64,000 nucleotides of DNA from Oikopleura dioica (taxonomy: Eukaryota; Chordata; Appendicularia; Copelata; Oikopleuridae): positions 15,195,001 through 15,259,000 of the forward strand of contig OU015567.1 of the NCBI GenBank assembly GCA_907165135.1, in the 5' to 3' direction. Each line of letters starts with the position of its first letter. Position 1 is the first letter of the stretch. The notes under the pieces were generated by a model. That model worked only from the letters and a program-made list of their open reading frames with translations. It was not told the origin of the DNA and ran no database searches. The position numbers were made by a program, and so were the translations under genes. Below, one piece after another: positions 11,772 to 23,644 of this stretch.

Positions 11772-12483
11772 GGAACTGGAATTCTTGATTTTTAAATCAG
11801 ATTCTCTTCCATGATTTCAGCGTCGCCCGTCCTTGTTTTCCCTACATACTTTCCTTTGATAGACGTACATTTGGTAGTTCTGACGCTAATTTAGCGATAG
11901 TGATTGAGTCGGATAAAAAGCACGTCAAAAGTTGAGCCCAGCCCAGGTGTTCAAATCCGCGCAAACAACGCGAGACAAGCAACACGTCAAAAGCGCAAAT
12001 AAATCAGTACTTGAATCTTTTCACTAAAATTCTTCGCCCCTCTCTATTTTCCTCATGCAAGGAATGAACTTCAGGCTGTCATCAAACGACTGTACAGGCA
12101 AAGACAGTATATACACCTTGAATTGAAAGAAAAAGCTAACAAAACTGACCTTTCAAAAAGTGGCCAAAGATTTGAAGATTCATATCCTCCGACGAAAAAT
12201 TTCCAAGAGTTCAAAGAAATGATAAAAAAATGGACCCGAAAAGCGTAAAACGGAATAAAGAAAATGGACATGAGAATCGTATCATCCAACGAATGAAAGA
12301 TTATTATAGAAACTTCTGCAAAATAAGTTGCTGTTCGACTGAAAAGAAACAAATTTATGACGACTTTTACGGGGTGTAATTGCATAGAATGATAAATAAT
12401 AACGAGTTCAAATGCATGCTATTACTTCCGCTAACTCTTCTCGTCACAAGAAAAAGTCTTCCAAAAAGCTATAGAGAGAAAGT

Positions 12484-13869
12484 ATGCTCGTTCTTTTTCA
12501 TTTTTTGCTAGGGCTTGGCTCTGCATGCGAGTTCTTCGATCTAAGCTGCAATCAGACTCATGCAACACTGTCCCTGTCAAGTTTTGAAATCAAGAAAGAA
12601 TTAATTTTTTGTCTTTACAATTTCAAAACGAAATGAAAGAGCACAAGTTGTGGCAATAACACTGCTTATTTCGACTCAAATTTTACCGGATTGTATATCT
12701 CTCAGACGAAAAGTCTTGACGTCAAGACTCAGCTCAATTCAAACTGTGAATTGTCATCAACGATGGACTTTGAATACGTTGCTTGCTTTCAGGAAAATCA
12801 AGGTAAAAAGAGAAATTTCTCACTCAAAATGATGTTTTTTTAGAAAATTTTACCGGATATTTGGTCCAATATTTGGAATTTGAAGGTTCTTTTGTTCCTC
12901 TTATGACCCGCGAAGCTCAAGAACTCGTTTGCGAGCGTGCATCTTACGATAATTACACCCATCCTGATGAGATTCCTTTTAACCGAACAGGTATGAGACA
13001 AACAACTGTATAATCATTTGGTGAAATCACAGCTTTACTAACAACAACGCACGGTGTTGCTGGAAAAATTCCCCTTACGGAAGACTCGGTTCCTGAAATA
13101 TCTTTGACAACCATCGGTGGCAGCAAACTAGGAGATAAAATGGTACTAAAAGGAGTCACAAGTTTCGGCACACCTGGCGTTATTCTCGTCAATTGTACTC
13201 TTCGCATGGAGAACAAAACTTTCCAAATCATCGATAACAAGTTTGTTCATGAAAAGAGACAGTATACCAGAAAAGTTTTAAGGGAGATAACTGCCGTAGG
13301 ACATATTATAAAGGGCGAAATAAGATGTGATCATTCTTTTCAATTCAGACGCTTTTCTACATCTCCTGACACAGGAAAAAGGTTTAAATAACTACCTAAT
13401 TTACTGTAGAATGAACGATAAAATATCTTTCAAAAAGCTTTTTCGATTGATTTCAAATGTCTCGTTGAGCTTGGCCCAACCCCGCGAACCGCTCTCGGCT
13501 GTTGCTGCGAGTTTACTTCAGCCTATGGTGGCGGCAGAACCTGTATTGCGACAGGTTGATTACCCGAATTAATTACTGTAGTGTTACTGTATTTTATAAG
13601 GAGAACTTTACAACGGAAGGGACATTTATGACTGCGACGACGGAAAATCAATGTTTTATTGGAGCTGGACTCATCCAGCGTGGTACCTGGGCACTGGCTT
13701 CGAACTAGGTTATATTACGTATAATTGAAGAGGACAATACGGCCACAGCGGTATGTGTCTTGGAGACTATGGCGAGTTTGAAACTGGAATTTACGAGTGG
13801 ACTGCATTATCATACACTATTGATTTGGCATTGGAATGCAACGTTCACTATCCGAAAAAGTACTTTTAG
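12484..13869 (+). CDS. Orphan secreted protein, paralogue A
   Basis: Exons traced: 12484-12593, 12642-12802, 12844-12990, 13033-13240, 13283 to about 13390, then exons around 13440-13553, 13607-13708 and 13731-13869. It begins with a signal peptide (MLVLFHFLLGLGSA, then CEFFDLSC). Recognisable stretches include NFTGYLVQYLEF, PLMTREAQELVCE, NSGY-free SLTTIGGSKLGDKM, FRRFSTSPDTGK and LGDYGEFE, all shared with the gene at 22020. About 370 aa with many cysteines and N-glycosylation sequons (NQT, NFT, NRT). I do not recognise the family. Extracellular function is inferred only from the signal peptide. Intron 1 (12594-12641) starts with GA instead of the GT found in the paralogue. The exon 5/6 junction is uncertain. 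Confidence 0.65.
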
Positions 13870-14937
13870 AAGAAATTCCTTTAAGACTCATGCGAGCCCG
13901 AATTTTTCAATAAAACAATGCGTCAAAAAATAATTCTGGTGTTATTTTTTACAAAAAATAAATGCGAATTACTGAAAGCAAAATTGATTTATTAGAAATT
14001 TTTCACATAAGCGACATAAATGATATTCATTTGAAAAAATTTTGAGCGGAAGGCGTGCCGCACATATCAGCAAAAATTGATAGGATATTTCATGCTCTAG
14101 TAGATTTGTAGAATTCTAGTCGTTAGCACTTTAAAAGGTCTGTGGCTATTCTGTTACGCCGCGTTGTTTGTTATCTTCAAAGCGGTCTCGGTCTAACCTT
14201 TCGTTCAGTACCTTCTATTCTTACTAGCAGATGGCATGGTGCAAGCAATTCGGAGTATCAAAAAACAAAAGTTCTTACGAGTTCACTTTCTTTATAAAAA
14301 CGACAAAATGTCTCAATTAAAGATAAATAGACTTAGATTAATCCTGCCATGGTTTTGATTTTGCAGATTTTCAAGTTGCTTATTTATCTATAAGCAATTT
14401 TATTTCTTTTATTTTTTGTCGACAGAATTATTTATTTGTACCTTCCTAAATTTCTAAAATAACATCATTTGAGCGTTTTTTTTCTTCTTTGCGAAAAAGC
14501 TTTAAAATTTTCGGGTCAATTCGTAACGCCAACCTAAATATTCATCAGTTGGCTTGGAACATTTTTTAACTAAAACTAACGAAATTGCTCTATAAACCAG
14601 AAATAATGAAGCCTTTTATGCCTAAAGAGATATGAAGACACTATCTATAGCCGGTCATTTGCTTTTTAAAGGTCTTTGGTTATTCTGCCAAGCGGCCTCA
14701 TTTGTTTTCTTCAAAGGACTCCCGGTTTTACCTTTCTCAGTGTTCTATGTTGGATATGACTCGAAAGAACATATTTGAAATCTCAGTACATATCTCCATA
14801 TCGTACAAGGTTGTTAGCCATTTCTTCATTATTGAAAAGGATCAAGACGAAATTACCAATGATTCAGTTAACTGCCTTAATTTGAAATCTTTTCATTGTG
14901 AGGATTTATAAATCCAAAACATTACCTGTCAGTCTAA

Positions 14938-15183
14938 TTGTTAAGGATATAGCCTTGAATATTGAACTTTCGTAGCGCCGAATCCCTGTTACGAATTCAT
15001 TCATTTTCAAATTAACCCTACCTAAAATTCATCGTAGATTTCGAAAATGACCTTATTTTTAGTACTTTCTATGGTGTTTGTACCTAAAAATCGCCTTTAA
15101 AATAAAACAGACCGTCGTTCTCTGAAAATTTCCATTAAAAAGGTAAATCTGGATTGATGATATGAAAGATTGAAGCCTTATCT
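14938..15183. repeat. Left arm of a distant inverted duplication
   Basis: Starting at TTAAGGATATAGCCTTGAAT, this segment reappears in reverse complement at 18463-18714. Landmarks shared are ACGGTCTGTTTTAT and GTACAAACACCATAGAAAGT. Spacing between arms is about 3.3 kb. Confidence 0.75.
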
Positions 15184-15324
15184 CTAGGCATAACGTACAA
15201 AAAAATCAACTTTTTCCCTGTAAGAGATATCAATTTGAAACTTTGGGAGCAGCAAGAGTACCCAAAACGACTTTTCAAAATTTTTTGGAAAAAAAATTTT
15301 GGTACTTTTTAGTACTATTTTTCT

Positions 15325-15545
15325 CCAATCTAGCGGTGGATTTTGTAAAAATATTGAAGATTACGGCTTCTAGGAACTGGTTTTTTATTGTACTTCGAAA
15401 TGGAGAGTGGCGCGCGCTGCCAATCAGAGCGAGGGGAGAATCCCAGTTAGATTTCGTCCAAGCTGTCGACAAAATTTCTCCCGTAAAATAGGATGAGCGA
15501 TGGCTGAGTGAGATTTTCCCCTCGCTCTCATTGGCTGCGCGTTTC
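15325..15545. mobile_element. Partial copy of the CTCCAATCTAGCGG palindromic element
   Basis: Shares a nearly identical left arm and centre with 18150-18468 (AGAGTGGCGCGCGCTGCCAA, GTCGACAAAATTTCTCCCG), but the right arm breaks off after TCATTGGCTGCGCG. Confidence 0.7.
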
Positions 15546-15710
15546 ATCCCAACAATGGTTTTTGCAATTTGATTCGGTTCACCCTTCAGAAAACGTTCAT
15601 AGAGTCGCCTATAGCAAACCGCTCTTTTTGCAGGCTATATTCAGTCAATAAAATAAGTTTTGAAAAAAAGAAGCCCAGTGCCCGTGATGCATCGTACAGC
15701 CTACACTTGG

Positions 15711-15803
15711 GCTCGACAACATGTGTAGAAAACCTGGGTCAGGGTCCACGCGGCTTTTCGTAAACGCAGACTCAGTTATTCTACACATGTTACGAAACCC
15801 AGT
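15711..15803. mobile_element. Foldback element, CTGAGTCAGGG family (short)
   Basis: CTCGACAACATGTGTAGAAA then ACCTGGGTCAGGGTC. The complement (ACTCAGTTATTCTACACATG) follows about 45 bases later. A single diverged end, TCAGGTTTTTTACACTG, occurs at about 16190. Confidence 0.6.
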
Positions 15804-16294
15804 TCTACTGATTGAACATTCGTCGCTCCCAAGGTTTCGAAACTCTCAATGAGAATCGAATTAGCCCGAAGTTGAGTGTAGCTTGAAACTGGGCTCCTTA
15901 TTCGGGCCTTAACCAAAATGTATATATGGAAATTAACAATAATGAATTGAGAGCCCAAGCAAGAGTCACTCAGAATAAAGCTGATTTTCTCGACAACCAA
16001 TTCCAAAATTTCCAGAGCCTTCAGCTCAGCGATGACTTGCCGCTTGATGTCCTCAGCTTTCTTTCCGGTATCAGCCCTCACAAGGGACAATAAAATGCTT
16101 GAACCTTCTTGATCAATCAGACTGAACGAGAGGCTCAAAAATAATTTCAAAAAACTGAATCAAATCAGAAATCACTTTGAATTTTGGCTCAGGTTTTTTA
16201 CACTGATTTTGGAGCCCAGCTAAGTGCTAAAAGTGGCACTTGTCGGTTCGTAACGGTACCATCTTTGTGCTTGGATAAGTAAACTCAAAAAAAC

Positions 16295-17270
16295 CTAGGG
16301 TATCTCACGCCAACCACTTCCTAGTGCTAACGTTACATATTCCGAAGATTCGAGGAACTGTACACGTTGAGTTTGAAGGACAGCTGGAAATCCGGGTACA
16401 AGAGAATTTATATACGATTGGGAAGGAATCGCGTATTTAACTCGGCCATTTTCGGTTTTCCGGAGAGGGCCCAAGCACTTGTTGGCGTCAACAACGTTCT
16501 GCAAAAATTTTACAATGCCCGTCGTGGGTAGATTCTCCATTTTACTCGTAATCAACATCTGCAACATAACATAATTCCACGTCTTCTGAGAGCCTTGACC
16601 AGAAAAGGATTTATTCTGATCAAAGCTTTCTTCTGGTCTTCTTATTTTTGAAAAAATATTTGCCAAAGAACTAAGAAATTAATAATAATAATAATTTTTT
16701 TTTAAACAAACCAAGTATCAGAGAGCTCTGGAAGAGTTTGATCCATTTCAATATCGGGGGTATCATACATAATATAGTCTTCATCACTATAATCTGGAAG
16801 AGCAGGTGGAGCTGGTCGTTGAATTTTCAAGCAAAAATAATAATCGTCTGGGTTATTGGGAGAATGAAGCAAGCTCACAAGATCTCTGCGAATTTGCTGC
16901 GAAGAACGTTTTGGAAAATCAGCGATATCAAGAACTTCAGGTGGAAACAAGAGGTGTCGTTTAGACGGATCGAAAATTCCACTGAAAAATTAGGTATTTA
17001 AAAATGACGAGTTCATTTTTACTTATGAAGGTAATTGTTGATCTTCGAACTCCCTTTCGATCGATAGTAGGATGAGCATTTGATATAATCTCGCCATCTT
17101 TGTTTGTATCCTTGGTTGTAAAGAGAAACATTTTCGTTCCATTCATCTTCAGTTGTGACACCATTCGCAATAAGAATCTTCTTCACACTCTCTACAGTTA
17201 GCACACAAAAATCAGTCGAATGACTGATTGTATAAAATGTCGAAAAAAATAGTAAAAACAAAGATCTCAT
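16295..17270 (-). CDS. Orphan secreted protein, 297 aa
   Basis: Three exons: 17270-17023, 16981-16712, 16670-16295, all with GT-AG introns of about 41 nt and matching phases. The start MRSLFLLFFSTFYTISHS gives a convincing signal peptide; an upstream in-frame ATG would bury it. The middle has LLFPPEVLDIADFPKR and an acidic Tyr/Asp stretch (DYSDEDYIMYDTPD). The C-terminal half ends SGWREIP. I do not recognise a family. It is predicted soluble and extracellular, with few cysteines and no second membrane segment. Confidence 0.65.
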
Positions 17271-17404
17271 TTCGAAAAAAGCCAATGCGATCGGCAAGTG
17301 AAGTAACCGGCGTTCAAGAAGCGTTAAAAATGCGTGCTTGCAGAATACAAGGCGCCGTCTCAAAGACTTAATTTAGAGAAAAGGATTTTTAATTTTTTGT
17401 TCTT

Positions 17405-17835
17405 CAAATTTGTGAGTTCTTGAACTACAGTGACCTTAGATGACCTCAATTTGAACTTTCGTGTGACTAGATAAAAAATGTCCACTTTTTTAACGTGGAA
17501 CCCATAAATTTTACGTTAGTCATGATTTTTCCGAAAAGTTCAAAAAATTAAAAATTGAACTTTTGACCTTGAATGACCCCAAGATGAACTTTTTAAAAAT
17601 TTTCGATCATGTGATCGAAATCCTCGACATTTTTTATGTTGAACCAATAAGTTTCAGGTAAATGCGGTATTTTTTTCAAAAATCAAATTTTTGAACTTTG
17701 ATGACCTCGAGTGACCCCAAGATGAACTTTTTCAAAATTTTTGATCACGTGATCGGAATCCTGGACATCTTTTATGCCAAACCTATAAGTTTCAAAAAAA
17801 ATCATGTTATTTTTGAAAAAGGCCGATTTTTGAAA
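17405..17835. repeat. Three degenerate tandem copies of a ~140-bp unit
   Basis: Each unit contains GACC(T)-(C/A)AGATGAACTTT, then GATCA(C/T)GTGATCG, then a CCTATAAGTTTCA-like block. The second (about 17535-17660) and third (about 17690-17815) copies match well, the first (about 17410-17520) poorly. No coding frame. The rest of 17271-19088 holds the palindromic element described separately and no gene. Confidence 0.6.
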
Positions 17836-18149
17836 TAAGTGATGACTCATCAGATTCCGAGTTTTTCATCCCTAGAATCCAGAGAACCCCCAATGCACCC
17901 CTTTTTATTGAAGTTTCTTACTCAGTTTTTTGCGCTCTTTCAAATGAGCATACTTACAACCCCGTAGCTTGGATTGCTCGAAAAATCAATTTTTTGACAA
18001 CTTTGGGGTACTTAAAAAGTACTAAATTTGAAAATTTTGAATTTTTTTTTATTTGTAATGTTATCCGAGCACAAAAATCTATATCATATCTGAAAATCAG
18101 CTTCCTGCGACCTTCAGATAAAAAGTCGATTTTTTGTGCGTTATGCCTA

Positions 18150-18468
18150 CTTATCTCCAATCTAGCGGTGGATTTTGTAAAAATATTGAAGATTATTATT
18201 ATTACTAACTGGTTTATGATTGTACTTCGAAATGGAGAGTGGCGCGCGCTGCCAATCAGAGCGAGGGGAGAATCCCAGTTAGATTTCGTCCAAGCTGTCG
18301 ACAAAATTTCTCCCGTAAAATAGGATGAGCGATGGCTGAGTGAGATTTTCCCCTCGCTCTCATTGGCTGCGCGCGCCACTCTCCTTTTCGAAGTACAATA
18401 AAAAACCAGTTCCTAGAAGCCGTAATCTTCAATATTTTTACAAAATCCACCGCTAGATTGGAGATAAG
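18150..18468. mobile_element. Palindromic element with ~100-bp inverted repeats
   Basis: Left arm from TTATCTCCAATCTAGCGGTG; right arm is its complement ending CACCGCTAGATTGGAGATAA. The arms extend inward through GTACTTCGAAATGGAGAGTG and AATCAGAGCGAGGGGA to near the centre at CTGTCGAC. No coding capacity. A half copy lies at 15325-15545. Confidence 0.8.
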
Positions 18469-18714
18469 GCTTCAATCTTTCATATCATCAATCCAGATTT
18501 ACCTTTTTAATGGAAATTTTCAGAGAACGACGGTCTGTTTTATTTTGAAGGCGATTTTTAGGTACAAACACCATAGAAAGTACTCAAAATAAGGGTTTTT
18601 TCGAAATCTACGCTGCATTTTAGGCAGGGTTTCTTTGAAAAATGAATAAATTCGTAACAGGGATTCGGCACTACGAAAGTTCAATATTCAAGGCTATATC
18701 CTTAAACTTATTCC
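18463..18714. repeat. Right arm of the distant inverted duplication
   Basis: Reverse complement of 14938-15183, directly abutting the palindromic element. It ends AGGCTATATCCTTAA. Confidence 0.75.
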
Positions 18715-19008
18715 ATAATCGAGCTTCAACAAAAAAGTCTGTGTTACATGAATTAAAATAAACGTCTAACAAAAAAATTTATCAAAGAAATGAAATGTCA
18801 AAAGACAAATTGTCTATTTAAAAGTCTGAAAACAGAAAATATTAACAATAATAAAATTCAAAAAGAAAAATATCATCTTGTTATTTTGCTTACCGATAGA
18901 GGCATCCGCGCGCTTTCAGTAATAGAAAAGCGGCAACAAGCAGCTTGATTTTCGGTTTGGCGCAAGAGCGCCATACTGTATCATATACGAGACACGGTAT
19001 TCTCTCGC

Positions 19009-19015
19009 TATAAAG
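19009..19015 (+). promoter_or_regulatory. TATA box upstream of the 19089 gene
   Basis: TATAAAG in a GC/AT transition, about 74 nt before the start codon. It is the only good TATA match nearby and fits a short 5-prime leader. Confidence 0.4.
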
Positions 19016-19088
19016 ATCGAATCATTTCGATCGTGTTATTATCAGAATCTCCAGAAAAAGAGTAAACTTTACTTTTTGGTACTGAAAG

Positions 19089-20883
19089 ATGAAGATTGCT
19101 CAATACCTTTTTGCCGTCGCTCAAGCAAGCGACTATCAAACTGGCTACATTTCATACTTGAAAGGAGATCCCGTCCATGACGCAAAACTCAATTATATAG
19201 GCCATCAAGGTAAAATAAGTCACTTTGATTATCATTAAAATAAATTTTTTTGTCAAGCTTCCATCGAACGCCGAATGGGCTGGCAGCGCTCTTCAGCTGG
19301 TTTTGCTTTCCCTGGCTGTACAGAAGAAGATATCTTTAAGGGATCTTTAAGGTCAGCTTAAAGAGTTTCTTTTCGCTTAAACTTGTTTTCTAGTGATTCG
19401 GTGATCAACGAAACAGTCGTCAATTTTGCCGGTGAAGTTCTGATCGAGGCTGGTAAATCGGGAACAACTGGACAGTACTATGTCGACGAGATGGATGACT
19501 CTGACAAGTTAGAGTCAGATGCTCACTACTGCTTCGGAAAAAAGAAGGAAGGCTTCCTCGTCAGTGAGCCTTTTATTCATCGTGGTCAAGGATGCTGCAT
19601 CACTGATTTGACTGACGATGACGGAAACAGTGTCGGTGGAGAGTACAAAATTGAAGCAAAGGTTTATGACCTTGATAACAAATCACCTTCTATTTTCGGG
19701 TAAATACTCTTTTAATCTTTGCTTTAATGTTCTAATATTATTATTTTCTTTTAGACTTCCGAACAGATGGAATATCATGTTTGGCTGCCAGAACCAACAG
19801 CTCGAGCTTGCTCCACACGACCCTGATTCTGATGACGAAGTTCGATGCCGCTGGGCTACGTTCGATGAGGCGAAGGGAATGGCCCGGGTCAACGGAACGT
19901 TCGATTCTTTGGTGCTCGACGAGACGCTTTGCACGATCACATACGTACCCGAACTGAACAAGTCTCCTGGATTTCAACCGATTGCTATTCAAATCGAGGA
20001 TTTCGACATTTTTGGAAATATAAAATCTTCCATGCCCGTTCAACTCAGGGCAAACATTTGGACTCCGGATGCAGAATTTCCAACTTACTGTGAGAATCGG
20101 CCCACATTTACAAGCTTGACGCCACAAAATAGGGGCGAAATTAATGTTTTCTATAAAACCAACATTGTTTTCTTTGCATCATATTTTTTTAATAACAAGG
20201 AACGCTTTGATATGGATCGAATCGTATTTTCAAAGCCTCCAGGGATGACTTGTACAGAAATAAGTAAATTTACGGGTCATTCCTGGTGCACCTGGCGGCC
20301 AAGCAGTACAATCGATCGAGAGTTCTGCGCCGTTGCTTATGATCCGATGAACCGAAATACTGAACGAGTCTGTGTATCTCTTGCTGTTCAATCAAGAACC
20401 CATAACGCCCCAGAATGCAATGTTTGCAGCGGTGCTGGGAAGACATCTGCGGAAACGTACAGTGATTGCAAAAATTCAATGGTTAAAAAAACCTGTAGAT
20501 GTGAGGGTTGTTATGTCATTCCAAAATTAAAAATTTAAAGATGGTGATATCTGTGGAGTCGAAGTAAGAATGAATCGTGGAGAAGTGACTCAACTTGATA
20601 TGCGATGCAAGAATGAATATCAATGTATAAGAAACATGAAGTAAGTTTTGAAACGAGTCTCATTCTAACCAAACTTTAATTTTCTAGCAATAACTTCCAG
20701 CTCCCAGTAACTAAAAGTGCTTGCCGACCCGAGCCTCACCTTCAAACACGATATTTTGGCCAGTCGACTTGCTCCGGCTGTTTGAGAGCCTGTGGTAACG
20801 GTGAACCGTGCTATGATCCGACCACAAGTTACGACTTGGGCTTAGTGCCTAGAATTGCTTGGACTGACATCAATTACATGTAA
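19089..20883 (+). CDS. Secreted cysteine-rich protein with a conserved metazoan extracellular domain
   Basis: Six exons: 19089-19209, 19258-19351, 19394-19699, 19755-20494, 20541-20640, 20688-20883 (518 aa), phases all consistent. The N-terminus MKIAQYLFAVAQA is a short signal peptide. The central region carries a pattern I know from uncharacterised secreted proteins of many invertebrates: LPNRWNIMFGC, then VRCRWA, LDETLCTITYVPEL, then AIQIEDFD and SSMPVQLRANIW. The C-terminal part is cysteine-rich (ECNVCSG, CSGCLRACGNGEPC) and ends LGLVPRIAWTDINYM. It is probably an extracellular matrix, coat or house component, but that is inference. Without removing intron 20495-20540 the frame would stop early. 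Confidence 0.7.
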
Positions 20884-20914
20884 CACGCCACATTAAGAAG
20901 ACCTGATGATAATG

Positions 20915-21735
20915 GAAAGTTTGATTCCTCTCAAGAGCAGGGTAAAAATGGCGCGTGTTTCGCGCGGGATCTCCTGCGCGCGGAGAAAAAACCTCCCAGG
21001 GAGTGTGGGAGGTGGCGCCACTATCACAGAAAACCTTGTGAGGTGCCTCAAAAGCAACATCCCCGCACGCGCTGTGAGCTCACAGAGCTCGGGGGAGCTA
21101 TTCAAAACAGGCGGGCGCCTTACCAAATGAGACTCACCATTAGTTCAACTCGAAAGCAATAATTTAACTTACCTAAAATATAATATTTATTAATCTCTTC
21201 TGTACAATATGATAATCTTAGGCGCCCTTTCGGTCACATGGTATTTTTTTCCAAATTTTCAACTAAAGATAATTAAGTGACTCCCATTTTTAATATTGCC
21301 AAAAGTAAGTTTGAATTATTGTCTTTTTTAGGAGTTATTAATGTCATTTTTTATAGAGATAAAAGTTTTCGTACTAAAAAAAACTAAGTGTTTGAAAATA
21401 TTAAGTAAAATTCTTTTTGGTAATTTCAACAATTGTAATAAAAAAAAATCATGATAAAACATTCCTTATTTATACAAGCTTCTGATCTTATTGAGTCAGA
21501 GTGTGCACCCACCGAGATAATGACGCTCGCTCATGCTTTTCAAATGTCCCGCGCAGCGCGAGAGCCGTAGTGCGCCTTTACTGTTGCTCGTTTTGGATTG
21601 GAGCTCCCTCGCGCTCTGTGAGAAGACGAAAACCTCCCACACGCCCTGGGAGGTTTTTTTGGCGCGCGCGCGACATCCCAAGAATATCCCCCGCCATTTC
21701 TCACCCTGCTCAAGAGTGGAATATGACAACTTTCT
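20915..21735. repeat. Diverged inverted repeat pair with CCTCCCA...TGGGAGG hairpins
   Basis: Segment 20915-21125 and the reverse complement of about 21520-21735 share, in order, CAAGAGCAGGGT, GCGCGCG runs, AAAACCTCCCAGGG, GTGTGGGAGG and CTCACAGAGC. Each arm also has its own short hairpin. No gene is visible in 20884-22019. Confidence 0.6.
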
Positions 21736-22019
21736 TGATTTAAACGTCCTACTAATACTTGATTTATAATTTGCAATTATAAAGAATTCAGAATAAACAA
21801 ATCTATTAAAATTCGTCTTTTTCTTTATATTGTATATTGCGAGCAAATTGTTTTTATGTTCATCAATATAATTTAAAAAAGAAACAAATTTATGATACCT
21901 CGAAGCAGCGGAAATATTTCATTTTGCTCAGATTTTACGATTTTAACAGGATGTTATTATACAATTAACTGTCTGTCATCAGCAAATCTTTATTCGAAAA
22001 GAGAAACTATGCAAAAAAC

Positions 22020-23426
22020 ATGCGAAACACCTTTTATCAGTTTTTTCTAGCGCTTTGCTCCGCATGCGAGTTTTTCGAACTCAGCTGCAACCAGACTCAT
22101 GCAACTTTGTCCTTGTCGAGTTTCGAAATCGAGTGCGTTGAAAGATAGCTTTTTTCGAGATGATTTTCAAAGCACAATGAAAGAGCTCTAACTGTGGAAA
22201 TGCGACTTCTTTCTTTGATTCGAATTTCACCGGACTTTATGTCTCGCAGACAAAAAGTCTGTCAGTCAGACCAAATTTGCCAGCGAGCTGTAAATTGTCT
22301 TCAACGATGGACTTTGAATTTTCCGCCTGCTTTCAAGACCATGAAAGTACAAAAATCTATCGTTAGCTAAAACTTAATAGTGTTTTAGAAAATTTCACAG
22401 CGTATTTGGTTCAATATTTGGAATTCAACGGCTCTTACGTTCCTCTAATGACTTATGAAGCTCAAGAACTAGTTTGCGAACACGTTACTTTTGAAAATTA
22501 TACTCATCCGGACCCTGTTCTTTTCAACCGAACCGGTACGATTCTGTCTGCTAAAGTCGTTTACAAACTTAAGCGAAAAATTTGACAACGACTCACGGCG
22601 TTAATGGACAAATCCCCTTTACAGAAGATTCTATTCCTGAAGTATCTTTGACAACGAGTGGCGGCAGCAAACTCGGCGAGAAAATGACCCTCAAAGGAGT
22701 CACGAGCTTCGGCACTTCTGGACCTGGCGTTATTCTCGTCAATTGCACGATTCGGATGGACAACAGGACCTTTCAAATAATCGAAAACAAGTTTGACTTT
22801 TTCTTATAATTCCTAGAGTTCACGTGCTTCAGGGAAATCACTTCTATTGGACATCTTCTCAGAGGTGAACTAAGATGCGACCATGGCTTTGAATTCAGAA
22901 GATTTTCCACTTCCCCCGACACAGGAAAAGACCCCAAAATTCAATTAAAATGGAGGGTTGAGAAAAAAAATCTTTAAAAAAGCGCACACGATGAATTTTG
23001 AATGTTCGGTTGAGCTAGGGCCTACTCCTCGAACTGCACTTGGCTGCTGTTGCGAGTTTTATTCTGGTTTTATCAATAGAAACTGCATCGCGACAGGTTC
23101 AACTAGTTTTTGACCGACATTAATTTTTCTTAAGGAGAACTAAAGAATGGAAAGGACATTTATCAATGCGAAGGGAGTACTAAAAAAGTAGTCTGGGGCT
23201 CAAAATGGGGAATGTGGAGTGGAGGAGGCTATTACTCTTTGGGCACGAGCGCTCACGACAGTCGATGTCTTGGAGACTACGGCGAATTCGAAGGCGCAGA
23301 TTATGTCTGGCAGGAAAGGTTCTGAGTAAACTGTAGTTTAAAAATCTCACAAAATACAGCACCTGCGAGTAGAACGGTTATCAACTGAAGCTGGAATGTC
23401 TTATTTACTATCCGAAAATATACTGA
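22020..23426 (+). CDS. Orphan secreted protein, paralogue B
   Basis: Exons: 22020-22132, 22186-22346, 22389-22535, 22574-22790, 22833 to about 22965, 22983-23096, 23135 to about 23320, and a final exon to 23426. Signal peptide MRNTFYQFFLALCSA, then CEFFELSC. It shares exon structure and most residues with the gene at 12484, including TMDFEFSACFQ, SLTTSGGSKLGEKM, RCDHGFEFRRFSTSPDTGK, ALGCCCEF and CLGDYGEFE. Length about 380 aa, rich in cysteine. Family not recognised. Junctions around 22965-22983 and the last intron could be drawn differently. Paralogues A and B are in direct orientation 9.5 kb apart, pointing to tandem duplication followed by repeat insertion. Confidence 0.65.
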
Positions 23427-23644
23427 TTAAAGATACTGTAAATAAAGCACAAGTAATAATCGACTTTCTTCTGATAGATTTAGAAAAAGGTTAAATTTAT
23501 TGAATGAGCAGATTTTCTAGCTGTATAAAGGTTGTGAGAGCACCGGAATGTGGCAAGTGCAACATAGTTTAAATTTCGAGGAAAGTAGAGTCACCTAAAA
23601 TCTATGTTGATTTCTGTTATACAATAAATATTTTTACCTATATC

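Larger units (their letters stand above)
8779..12483. other. Gene-poor stretch with foldback repeats
   Basis: No multi-exon gene could be assembled on either strand. The longest plus frame (9318-9779) has AT-driven hydrophobic composition and no family match. The stretch holds a GAT microsatellite at 9234-9265 and three palindromic elements at about 10.0, 10.8 and 11.6 kb. Confidence 0.45.
13870..16294. other. Intergenic repeats between two secreted-protein genes
   Basis: No gene seen. The 3-prime end of gene A is followed by AATAAAA at about 13910. The remainder is AT-rich and contains one arm of an inverted duplication (14938-15183), a half copy of a palindromic element (15325-15545) and a CTGAGTCAGGG-family element (15711-15803). 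Confidence 0.5.

Noticed and set aside
17954-18379. 141-codon minus frame, similar to frames at 15275-15547
   Set aside because: Both lie in copies of the palindromic element; the similarity is between repeats, not genes.
21496-21846. Overlapping frames on both strands around 21.5-21.8 kb
   Set aside because: They arise from GC-rich inverted repeat sequence with no codon bias.
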